In this document: piece after piece, positions 51,355-60,286 of the stretch | How positions within the stretch are numbered: the first letter of the stretch is position 1 | Layout: each line of letters starts with the position of its first letter | Assembly (NCBI RefSeq): GCF_012562605.1 | Contig: NZ_CP046224.1 | Span: 177,304 to 241,303, forward strand | DNA: 64,000 nt | Reading direction: 5' to 3' | Source: Enterobacteriaceae endosymbiont of Plateumaris sericea | GTDB lineage: Bacteria; Pseudomonadota; Gammaproteobacteria; Enterobacterales; Enterobacteriaceae | The notes under the pieces: generated by a model | What the model saw: only the letters and a program-made list of their open reading frames with translations | Told to the model about the DNA's origin: nothing | Databases searched by the model: none | Translations under genes and position numbers: made by a program

Positions 51355-52833
51355 TTATTCAGATAATTTTGTTAATAAATACATATTAGTATTTTCTCTT
51401 AAAATATGTATTAAAATAATTGATGGTTTTTTATTAGTAATTTTTTTTACATCTTTTATTGTATGAACTGGAATTTTATTAATATCTAATATAATATCAT
51501 CAGGTTCTAAACCCATATCATCAGCTCTAGAATCTTCGGTTACATCTATAACTTTAACATATCTTTTTGTTCTTGATTTTTGTTTTCTTTTACTTCCTTT
51601 ATTTACTACTACTACATCTTGTAATTGAGCACCTTCTATTCCAACATAATGTTGAGATGAAGTTAAACTATCTGGATCTTCTTGTAAAATAAGCATTATA
51701 TTTTTTATTTTACCGTTACGTATAACAGTAAGTTTTATTTTAGTACCAACAGATAATACACTTATTCGTGATCTTAATTCATAAAAACTATCAAATTTTT
51801 TATTATTCATTGCAAGTATTATATCACCTGCTTTAATTCCACCATTATATGCAGTAGAATTTTTTAAAACATTACTAACAAAAGTTCCTCCTTTTATATT
51901 TTTAGTAGGAGCTTTCATGATATTAGCTAATGTTTTATTAATGCCTATACCTACAATACCAAAATAAACATGTCTTATTCTACCAAACTTAATTATTTCA
52001 TGACTTAAACTAGCAACTGCATTACTAGGAATAGCAAAACCTACTCCTACATTTCCTCCATCAGGAGATAAAATAGCAGTGTTAAGGCCAATTAATTCAC
52101 CATTTAAATTTATTAATGCACCACCAGAATTACCACGATTCATAGCAGCATCTGTTTGAATAAAATTTTCGTAAGTACTTGTACTAACTCCACCACGTCC
52201 TAAACCAGAGATAATACCTGTTGTTACAGTATTTCCTAATCCAAAAGGGTTACCTATTGCAATAGTATAATCTCCAATTTTTAATTTGTCAGAATTAGCT
52301 ATTTTAAAAGCAACAAGATTTTTAGCATGATTGATTTTAATTAATGCTACATCTATTTTAGGATCTGAACCTATTACAAAACCTTCATAATAACTACCAT
52401 CATTTAATTCAACTTCTATTTTTTTAGCGTTTTCTATAACATGATTATTAGTTAGAATATATCCATTTTTAGCATCTATTATAACTCCAGATGCTAATGA
52501 ACGAAATTTAGTTTCTAAATTAGCATCAGCATCACTACCTGATGGACAAAGTGGTGTATCTCTAAATATAGATTCTTCTTGACAAAATTCAGGATGATCT
52601 CCCATTAATTCTTGTAATTGAGGAGGTAAAGTAAAATTATTTATCATATTACTACCATCTACTGTTATGCTTACAACAGAAGGCATTGCTTTATCTAATA
52701 TTTTAGATAAACTAGGTAATTTTTGATCAAATAATTGATGAGGTGGTAATGATTTTGCATGAATTTTTACTAAAGATTGTGTTGAAATAATAATACAAAA
52801 TATAAAATATACAATTAATTTTAATTTTTTCAT
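51355..52833 (-). CDS. degP: Periplasmic serine protease / chaperone DegP
   Basis: DegP degrades or holds misfolded envelope proteins. The 492 residues have a signal peptide (hydrophobic 6-18, likely cut after HAK near 27). The trypsin-like triad is His131 (LTNNHVIENA), Asp161 (DPKIDVALIKI) and Ser236 (NRGNSGGAL). Two PDZ domains follow, at about 300-390 and 410-490. The LA loop with its two cysteines (FCQEE at 83-87, PLCPSG near 96) marks it as DegP, not DegQ. Sequence quality is high compared with its neighbours. GAGACA precedes the ATG. With SurA it forms the envelope quality-control set. Confidence 0.95.
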   Translation of the reverse strand: MKKLKLIVYFIFCIIISTQSLVKIHAKSLPPHQLFDQKLPSLSKILDKAMPSVVSITVDGSNMINNFTLPPQLQELMGDHPEFCQEESIFRDTPLCPSGSDADANLETKFRSLASGVIIDAKNGYILTNNHVIENAKKIEVELNDGSYYEGFVIGSDPKIDVALIKINHAKNLVAFKIANSDKLKIGDYTIAIGNPFGLGNTVTTGIISGLGRGGVSTSTYENFIQTDAAMNRGNSGGALINLNGELIGLNTAILSPDGGNVGVGFAIPSNAVASLSHEIIKFGRIRHVYFGIVGIGINKTLANIMKAPTKNIKGGTFVSNVLKNSTAYNGGIKAGDIILAMNNKKFDSFYELRSRISVLSVGTKIKLTVIRNGKIKNIMLILQEDPDSLTSSQHYVGIEGAQLQDVVVVNKGSKRKQKSRTKRYVKVIDVTEDSRADDMGLEPDDIILDINKIPVHTIKDVKKITNKKPSIILIHILRENTNMYLLTKLSE

Positions 52834-53115
52834 TCTATTGTCTCATCATAAAATTCAATAGTTTTCTTCATATTTATATAAATATAAAGAAAAAAGATAG
52901 TTAAAAATTAATAACTTTATATATAAGAATAATATAAAATGATATATATAAAATTTTTTTCAAATAATATAAATTATTAAATACTTTTAAAATACGTTTT
53001 TTAATATATAAGTATAAATTATAAATTTTATTTTTTTAAGATTAAAAATTTTTACAAATTTATATACTTAATATAATATGTAGAATACTCTTATATTTGG
53101 TAATAATAAATACAT

Positions 53116-53790
53116 ATGTTAGATAAATTTAAAAAAATTGCTGCTCAAGCTGCTATAAATTATATAAATAATAAGAATATTAATATTGTTGGTATTGGAA
53201 CAGGTACTACAATAAAATATTTTATAAATATGTTATCTGATATTAAAAATAACATTAATGGTTTTGTTTCTACTTCTATTTCATCTACAATTGAATTAAA
53301 AAAATATGATTTTCATATTTATGATAGTAACGAAGTAGATTCAATTGATATATATTTTGATAGTGCTGATGAAATTAATAACAAAATGGAAATGATAAAA
53401 GGTGGAGGAGCTGCATTAACAAATGAAAAAATAGTTTCTAGTATTGCTAATAAATTTATATGTATTGTAGATCAATCTAAACATGTAAACATTTTGGGTA
53501 AAAAATATCCTTTGCCTATTGAAGTTATACCTATTGCTAAATCATATGTTTTTAAAGAATTATCTAAATTAGGAGGTTATCCAAAACATAGAAAAGGAAT
53601 TATTACAGAACATGGAAATATAATATTAGATATATATAATTTAAATATTAGTAAACCAAAAAAATTAGAAAAATATATTAATTCTATTACTGGAGTAGTA
53701 ACAGTCGGTTTATTTGCTAATAGATGTGCTGATATAGTTATAACAGGAAATTATGATTATACTGTATCAATTATAAATAATACAAAATAA
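53116..53790 (+). CDS. rpiA: Ribose-5-phosphate isomerase A
   Basis: RpiA interconverts ribose 5-phosphate and ribulose 5-phosphate, supplying ribose for nucleotides. The 224 residues (E. coli 219) have the phosphate loop GIGTGTTIKYF and FDSADEIN, where E. coli has FDGADEIN; both aspartates are kept. KGGGAALTNEKI carries the catalytic lysine and glutamate, and VVTVGLFANRCADI is near the C-terminus. It supports the purine and pyrimidine genes of the window. Confidence 0.96.
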   Translation: MLDKFKKIAAQAAINYINNKNINIVGIGTGTTIKYFINMLSDIKNNINGFVSTSISSTIELKKYDFHIYDSNEVDSIDIYFDSADEINNKMEMIKGGGAALTNEKIVSSIANKFICIVDQSKHVNILGKKYPLPIEVIPIAKSYVFKELSKLGGYPKHRKGIITEHGNIILDIYNLNISKPKKLEKYINSITGVVTVGLFANRCADIVITGNYDYTVSIINNTK

Positions 53791-53898
53791 TTAGTAAAAA
53801 TGAATAATATTTTAAATAATATTATTAAAAAATTAATTTATTAATTAATATATTCATATTAATTAAATTTAAAATATCTACTTAAAATATAATATATC

Positions 53899-54729
53899 AT
53901 GAAAATAAAATTTTCTAAAATGCATGCTTTAAGTAACGATTTTGTTGTTATTAATAACATAAAACAAAATCATTATTTAGATAAAAATATTATTAAAAAA
54001 TTATCAAATAGATATACAAGTATAGGATTTGATCAATTATTATTAATAGAATTATCAAATAATAAAAATATTGATTTTCATTATCGTATATTTAATTCAG
54101 ATGGAAATGAAGTTAATCAATGTGGTAATGGAGCAAGATGTTTTGCTAAATATGTAAATATTAAAAAATTAACTTTAAAAAAAAATATATGTATTAGTAC
54201 TAATACTAATATTATATATTTAAAAATTTTGGAAAATAATAAAGTTTGTGTAAATATGGGTATCCCTTTATTTGATCCTAAATCTCTACCTTTTTTAGGA
54301 AAATTAAAGAATAATAATTATTCATTATTTTTTAATAAAAAAATTATTAAATTTGATATTGTTTCTTTAGGTAATCCTCATTGTATTATTCAAGTAAATA
54401 ATATATTTACTACCCCTGTAAAATTAATAGGTTCTTTTATCCAAAATCATAAATTATTTCCTAATAAAGTAAATGTAGGTTTTATGGAATATATTAATTC
54501 TAATAATATTAAATTACGTGTTTTTGAACGTGGTGTAGGTGAAACTAATGCTTGTGGTACAGGAGCTTGTGCTGCTGTAGCTGTAGGTATAAATAAAAAA
54601 TTATTATCTAATAAAGTGAAAGTTAATTTAATAGGTGGATCTTTAAATATAAAATGGAAAGGTGATAATAGTAATATATTTATGAAAGGTGATGCTCACT
54701 ATATTTATGATGGAGAAATAGATTTATAA
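53899..54729 (+). CDS. dapF: Diaminopimelate epimerase
   Basis: DapF makes meso-diaminopimelate for peptidoglycan and lysine. The PLP-independent active site needs two cysteines, and both are present: Cys75 in NQCGNGARCFA and Cys219 in TNACGTGACAAVAVG. The 276 residues match E. coli (274). MHALSNDFVVINN opens the chain. It is 59 bases before uvrD; yigA, xerC and yigB, which lie between them in E. coli, are gone. Confidence 0.97.
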   Translation: MKIKFSKMHALSNDFVVINNIKQNHYLDKNIIKKLSNRYTSIGFDQLLLIELSNNKNIDFHYRIFNSDGNEVNQCGNGARCFAKYVNIKKLTLKKNICISTNTNIIYLKILENNKVCVNMGIPLFDPKSLPFLGKLKNNNYSLFFNKKIIKFDIVSLGNPHCIIQVNNIFTTPVKLIGSFIQNHKLFPNKVNVGFMEYINSNNIKLRVFERGVGETNACGTGACAAVAVGINKKLLSNKVKVNLIGGSLNIKWKGDNSNIFMKGDAHYIYDGEIDL

Positions 54730-54788
54730 TAATATAATTATATAAAATTAATTTTAAAAACTTTTATTATAATGGTATATAAAAATAA

Positions 54789-56969
54789 ATGCATATTATA
54801 AAATTATTAAATAATTTAAATGATAAACAAAAAAAAGTTGTATCTTCAATTCGTAAAAATTTATTAGTATTAGCAGGAGCAGGAAGTGGAAAAACACTTG
54901 TATTAGTTCGTAGAATAGCATGGTTAATATCAATAGAACATTGTTCACCAAAATCTATTTTAGCTATGACTTTTACTAATAAAGCTGCTAAAGAAATTAA
55001 AATGAGAGTATCAAAATTTATTAATAATAAAAAACAGCAAGATATTTGGATAGGAACTTTTCATAGTTTTGCTTATTATTTACTTAGAATACACTATTTA
55101 GAAGCAAAATTACCTAAAAATTTTCAAATAATAGATAACGAAGATCAAAAACGTTTAATAAAACGTATTATTAATATAATGAATTTAAATATAAATGAAC
55201 AAAAATATTCAATTAATTATATTATTAAATTTATTAATCAAATTAAAAATAATTGCTTAAAATATAATAAAAATAATAGAATTAATATTCTAATTTATCA
55301 AATATATGATAAATATCAAAATTTATGTAAAATTAATGGTGTTGTAGATTTTAATGAATTAATATTTAAATTATATAATTTATTTTTATATAATAAAAAT
55401 ATATTAAAAATATATCAGAAACGTTTTCAAAATATTTTAATTGATGAATTTCAAGATACTAATAGTATACAATATAATTGTATTTATTTATTATATAAAA
55501 AAAATCATAAAGCAAAAGTTACTATAGTAGGAGATGATGATCAATCTATTTATGGTTGGAGAGGTGCAAAAATAGAAAATATTAATCTTTTTTTAAAAGA
55601 TTTTCATAATGTTGAAACTATTTTATTAGAACAAAATTATCGTTCAACTAGTAATATTCTTAATGCAGCAAATAAATTAATATCCAATAATAATTCTACT
55701 AGATTAGAAAAAAATTTATGGACTAATACTAATAATGGAAAATTAATATCAATATATTTTGCATTAAATGAATTTGATGAAGCTGAATATATTATACATT
55801 ATATAAAAAATAATTTAATAAAAAAAAATATACAATTAAATGATTGTGTAGTTTTATATAGAAATAATTCTCAATCACGAATTATAGAAGAAAATATGTT
55901 AAAACATAATATTCCATATAAAATAACTGGAGGACTAAGATTTTGTGAAAGACAAGAAATAAAAAATACATTATCATATTTAAGATTAATATCTAATTAT
56001 AATGATGATAGTTCTTTTGAAAGAATTATTAATATTCCAAAAAGAGGTATTGGAATTATTACCATAAATATTATAAAATCTATAGCAAAAAAATTTCATT
56101 TTTCATTATGGAAAGCAAGTAATTTTATTATTAATGAAAAAAAAAATTATTTAAATAAAATAACATATAAAGCATTAAAAAAATTTATTTATTTAATAAT
56201 AATGTTAAAAGAAAATACTATTAATTATACATTACCAATAAAAATTGAAGAAATTATGAAATCTTCAGGATTATGGAATTTATATTTACAAAATAATTAT
56301 GAACAAAATAATACTAGAATAAATAATTTAAAAGAATTAATTAATGCAGCAGTTCATTTTATGAAATTTAAAAATATTAATAATAATGATAGCATAAATA
56401 AAAATAATGATTTAATAGAATTTTTATCTCAAACTATATTAGAATATGAAAATAAAAACGAACAAGAAGAAGATAAAAATAATAATTTTATACAAATGAT
56501 GACTATTCATGCTTCTAAAGGATTAGAATTTTCTCAAGTTTTTATTATTGGTATGGAAGAAGGTATTTTCCCAAGTAAAGCATCATTAAATAATAATGAA
56601 TATCTTTATGAAGAAAGACGTTTAGCATATGTAGGAATTACGAGAGCTAAAAAAAAATTAATATTAACTTATGCAAAACAACGTTATTTTTATGGAAAAG
56701 AAATTAATTCATTACCATCTAGATTTATAGATGAATTACCATATAATTGTATTAAAAAAATTAATTATTTAGAATATAAAAAAAATCTCACAAATATTAT
56801 TAATAATAAAAATTATTATTTAGGACAAGTAATTTATCATAATACCTTTGGTAAAGGAATTATTTTAAAAATTGAACAAATAAATAATACTAAAAAAATA
56901 AAAATATTATTTGATAATATAGGTATTAAATGGATAATGTCTAATTATATTCAATTATATAATCAATAA
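54789..56969 (+). CDS. uvrD: DNA helicase II (UvrD)
   Basis: UvrD is the SF1A helicase of nucleotide-excision and mismatch repair. The 726 residues (E. coli 720) show the Walker A LAGAGSGKT at 28-36 and motif Ia MTFTNKAAKEI. Motif II is ILIDEFQDTN, motif III VGDDDQSIYGWRGA, motif IV near EQNYRST, and motif VI EERRLAYVGITRAKK. It pairs functionally with MutL at 22.5-24.3 kb; mutS, mutH and uvrABC are not in this window. It lies between dapF and corA as in E. coli. Confidence 0.97.
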   Translation: MHIIKLLNNLNDKQKKVVSSIRKNLLVLAGAGSGKTLVLVRRIAWLISIEHCSPKSILAMTFTNKAAKEIKMRVSKFINNKKQQDIWIGTFHSFAYYLLRIHYLEAKLPKNFQIIDNEDQKRLIKRIINIMNLNINEQKYSINYIIKFINQIKNNCLKYNKNNRINILIYQIYDKYQNLCKINGVVDFNELIFKLYNLFLYNKNILKIYQKRFQNILIDEFQDTNSIQYNCIYLLYKKNHKAKVTIVGDDDQSIYGWRGAKIENINLFLKDFHNVETILLEQNYRSTSNILNAANKLISNNNSTRLEKNLWTNTNNGKLISIYFALNEFDEAEYIIHYIKNNLIKKNIQLNDCVVLYRNNSQSRIIEENMLKHNIPYKITGGLRFCERQEIKNTLSYLRLISNYNDDSSFERIINIPKRGIGIITINIIKSIAKKFHFSLWKASNFIINEKKNYLNKITYKALKKFIYLIIMLKENTINYTLPIKIEEIMKSSGLWNLYLQNNYEQNNTRINNLKELINAAVHFMKFKNINNNDSINKNNDLIEFLSQTILEYENKNEQEEDKNNNFIQMMTIHASKGLEFSQVFIIGMEEGIFPSKASLNNNEYLYEERRLAYVGITRAKKKLILTYAKQRYFYGKEINSLPSRFIDELPYNCIKKINYLEYKKNLTNIINNKNYYLGQVIYHNTFGKGIILKIEQINNTKKIKILFDNIGIKWIMSNYIQLYNQ

Positions 56970-57106
56970 TCTTATTATAAAATTAATAAAATATTTAAAC
57001 ATAAATATATAATGCTTTAATAGAATAATCTAAAAAATTTTATATTTTTTATAATTTTTAATTATAATAAAAATATTTTTTATTCCTTATTATGGGAGTA
57101 AATGTA

Positions 57107-58054
57107 ATGCTAAGTGTTTTTAAAGTATATAAAAGTCGTTTAACACGCTTAGAATTAAATAATAGCGATTTTTCAGATTCCATCTGGATTGATTTAATTA
57201 AACCTGATAATAATGAAAGAAAGAAAATATATTTTTTTCTAGGACAAAATTTAGCTACTAGACCTGAATTAGAAGATATAGAAGCATCAGCAAGATTTTT
57301 TGAAAATGAAGAAGGATTACATATTCATTCATTCTTTTTTTATGAAGATATGGATGATCATGCAGGAATTTCAACAGTAGCATTTACTATTAAAAATGGA
57401 CGTTTATATACATTAAGAGAACGTGAATTACCTGCTTTTCGTTTATATAGAATGCGGACTCGTAATCAAAAATTAGCAGATGGCAATCCTTATGAATTAT
57501 TACTGGATTTATTTGAAACAAAAATAGAACAATTAGCAGATGAAATTGAAAATATATATAGTGATTTAGAACATTTAAGTAGAATAATTATGAAAGGACA
57601 TCAAGATGATAAATTTGATAATGCTCTTTCAACTTTAGCAGAATTAGAAGATATTGGATGGAAAGTTAGATTATGTTTAATGGATACACAAAGAGCATTA
57701 AATTTTTTAATGAGAAAAACAAGATTACCTAATAACCAAATGGAACAAGCGAGAGAAATTCAAAGAGATATTGAATCATTATTACCACATAATGAATCTT
57801 TATTTCAAAAAGTTAATTTTTTAATGCAAGCAGCTATGGGATTTATTAATATAGAACAAAATCGTATTATAAAAATTTTTTCATTAGTTTCTGTAATATT
57901 TTTACCACCAACTTTAGTTGCTTCAAGTTATGGTATGAACTTTTCTTTTATTCCTGAATTAAAATGGAAATATGGTTATCCATATGCATTAATATTAATG
58001 ATATTAGCTGGTTTAGCTCCTTATTTTTATTTTAAAAAAAAAAAATGGTTATAA
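57107..58054 (+). CDS. corA: Magnesium/cobalt transporter CorA
   Basis: CorA is the homopentameric channel for Mg2+ uptake. The 315-residue product (E. coli 316) has a large cytoplasmic funnel domain. Two C-terminal membrane helices follow, with the selectivity motif GMN at 276-278. Conservation with E. coli is extreme in long stretches such as [18 protein letters not shown] and [17 protein letters not shown]. The start at 57107 ([16 protein letters not shown]) is 8 bases after GGGAG and matches E. coli; an in-frame ATG at 57092 lies before that ribosome site and is rejected. It follows uvrD after 137 bases, as in E. coli (yigE lost). Confidence 0.97.
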   Translation: MLSVFKVYKSRLTRLELNNSDFSDSIWIDLIKPDNNERKKIYFFLGQNLATRPELEDIEASARFFENEEGLHIHSFFFYEDMDDHAGISTVAFTIKNGRLYTLRERELPAFRLYRMRTRNQKLADGNPYELLLDLFETKIEQLADEIENIYSDLEHLSRIIMKGHQDDKFDNALSTLAELEDIGWKVRLCLMDTQRALNFLMRKTRLPNNQMEQAREIQRDIESLLPHNESLFQKVNFLMQAAMGFINIEQNRIIKIFSLVSVIFLPPTLVASSYGMNFSFIPELKWKYGYPYALILMILAGLAPYFYFKKKKWL

Positions 58055-58539
58055 TAAAATATTTTTATTTATGTTATTAAATAATTTTTATATATAAAAA
58101 ATTATTTTTTTAATTATTTTAAATGTATTGAATAAATAATTATGAATAAATGATTATCTATTTACTTTTAATTATTTATTTATTTTAAAAATATTGAATA
58201 AAAACATGTTTTTTATTTGTAAAAAAATACTGATTAAACTTTAAATAATTATTAGTTATATAAAATATAGGGTTAATAATTATTATTATATATATATTAT
58301 ATTTTAGTTATTAATTTTAGATAATTAAATTATTATTTATATTTAAATAAAAATATTTAATATTTTAATATCAAATCTTAAATTTTAAGAAAAATATAAT
58401 AAAAAATTATTATTATTAATTTTAAAAATTTTAAAATTTAAAAAATTAATTTTAATTAAATTAACATAGGAGAAATAAATTTAATTTAACCTATGTTAAT
58501 TTTTTTATTATAATAAGTAAATTATTAAAAATTTATATT
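58055..58539. other. Gene-free region between corA and ansP
   Basis: 485 bases with no frame or RNA gene I can support on either strand. It holds the hairpin at 58458-58502. The rest is AT-rich sequence with short A/T inverted repeats. rarD and other neighbours of corA in E. coli leave no visible trace. Confidence 0.6.
58458..58502. terminator. Terminator between corA and ansP
   Basis: AAATTAACATAGG and its exact complement CCTATGTTAATTT flank a 19-base loop. On the plus strand a TTTTTTTATT run follows; the other end lies 38 bases after the ansP stop. It could end both convergent transcripts. Confidence 0.7.
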
Positions 58540-59982
58540 TTATTTATTTTTTTTCTTTTCATAATCTTTTACGTTTTTTTTAATTTTTAACCATCCTATA
58601 CATAATGTAATTATTATTACAGGTATTAATATTATTAAATATATATAATTAGGATATTTAAAAAACATTGAAATAGTTACAAGAAAAAGAAAACATAAAG
58701 TTAACCATGAAGTAAATGGAGCACCTGGCATTCTAAAATTAATTTTTTTAATTTTACCTTCATTAATAGCTTTTCTTAGTTTCATTTGACAAAGAATAAT
58801 AAAAGTCCATGTAGAAACAATTCCTAAAGAAGAAATACTTATCATATTTTCAAATATTTTATAAGAAAATTTATAATTTAAATATATTCCTAATATATAA
58901 CATATAAGTGTGATAATTATACCAACATAAGGAATTTTATTATTATTCATTTTAGCCATTATTTTAGGAGCACATTTTCTAATGGCTAAAGATCTTAAAA
59001 TTCTACCTGTAGAATACAGTCCTGAATTTAAACTAGAAAAAGCTGCACTTAAAACAATAAAATTCATTATTCCACTTATATATTTTAAACCCATTTTATT
59101 AAAAAATGTAATAAAAGGACTTTCATAAGCTTGATATTCATTCCATGGCATTAACAGAATTAATAATAATATTGATCCTACGTAAAAAATAATAATTCTA
59201 AAAATAATATTATTAATGGCTTTAGGTAAGATTTTTTTAGGATTTTTACATTCTTCTGAAGCTGTACCAATTAATTCTATAGAAGCAAAAGAAAATATTA
59301 CACCTTGAATTAAAGAGATTGATGAAAAAAAACCATTAGGAAATATATTATAATTTCCTTTTAATATAAAATTATATCCATTATTTTGCATATCATAATG
59401 ATTATAAAATATTATTGAACCAATTATAAGAAAGAGTATAATTGCTATAACTTTTATTATGGAAAACCAGAATTCCATTTCAGCAAACCATTTAACTCCT
59501 ATAATATTTATAGTTCCAATAATTATTACTGTAATTAAAGCTATTGACCATTGTGGTAAAAAATGAAATATATTCCAATAATACATATAAATTGTTATAG
59601 CTGTTATATCAATAATACCAGTTATTATCCAATTCATAAAATACATCCAACCACATATATATGCTGCTTTATTACCTAAAAATTCTGAAGTATAAGATAC
59701 AAAACTTCCACTAGAAGGTCTATATAATAATAATTCTCCTAATGCTCTCATAATAAAAAAACAAAAAAGACCACATAATAAATATATTATAATTAATCCT
59801 ATTCCCATATTATGTATTCTGTATCCTGTTCCTAAAAAAAAACCAGATCCGATAGCACCACCAAGTGAAATCATTTGTATATGACGATTAGTCATTACTT
59901 GATTATATTTAGATTTTCGATTATTTAAATTATGCCTATTAACATCTATTTTTTTTTTAATATCCTTTTTATTTTTTATCAT
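58540..59982 (-). CDS. ansP: L-asparagine permease
   Basis: An amino acid/proton symporter of the APC (AAT) family with twelve predicted membrane helices across 480 residues. It resembles E. coli AnsP closely and specifically: GNRQVQMI-like TNRHIQMISLGGAIGSGFFLG, RALGELLLYRPSSGSFVSYT, IIGVKWFAEMEFWFSIIKVIAI, SLNSGLYSTGRILRSLAI and RMPGAPFTSWLTL. These segments separate it from the lysine, proline and aromatic permeases of the same family. It lies between corA and sucA, not in its E. coli place. Asparagine uptake from the host is the likely role (inference). The C-terminal tail of E. coli AnsP is shortened. Confidence 0.9.
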   Translation of the reverse strand: MIKNKKDIKKKIDVNRHNLNNRKSKYNQVMTNRHIQMISLGGAIGSGFFLGTGYRIHNMGIGLIIIYLLCGLFCFFIMRALGELLLYRPSSGSFVSYTSEFLGNKAAYICGWMYFMNWIITGIIDITAITIYMYYWNIFHFLPQWSIALITVIIIGTINIIGVKWFAEMEFWFSIIKVIAIILFLIIGSIIFYNHYDMQNNGYNFILKGNYNIFPNGFFSSISLIQGVIFSFASIELIGTASEECKNPKKILPKAINNIIFRIIIFYVGSILLLILLMPWNEYQAYESPFITFFNKMGLKYISGIMNFIVLSAAFSSLNSGLYSTGRILRSLAIRKCAPKIMAKMNNNKIPYVGIIITLICYILGIYLNYKFSYKIFENMISISSLGIVSTWTFIILCQMKLRKAINEGKIKKINFRMPGAPFTSWLTLCFLFLVTISMFFKYPNYIYLIILIPVIIITLCIGWLKIKKNVKDYEKKKNK

Positions 59983-60286
59983 TATTTATTCCTAATTTAA
60001 TTTTATATTTATAATTAATTGGAAAATATAGAATAATAAAATATTTTGATTAATTTAAAATGTAAAAAAATAATATAATTATATTAAATATAAATTTTTT
60101 ATATAAAATAAAATAATTATATATGATATTATCAATTTATAAAAATTAATAATTTCGTAAAATATCATAAATTACAAATAATTTTATTTACAATACTATT
60201 ATAAATAAAATTAAATAATATTTTTATATATAAAAATTATTTTTAATAAATAAAATGTTTATGAAATATATATTTCAGGATATCAA
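59983..60286. other. Divergent ansP/sucA promoter region
   Basis: 304 bases between divergent starts. It must hold promoters for both genes, but so many TATAAT-like and TTGA-like words occur that I cannot choose one. TTCAGGATATCAA just before the sucA ATG gives its ribosome site. No gene remnant is seen; the sdh genes that precede sucA in E. coli are absent. Confidence 0.5.

Noticed and set aside
58055-58457. Possible small RNA or pseudogene between corA and ansP
   Set aside because: No stable GC-bearing stem, promoter or frame resembling a known gene; left as empty spacer.
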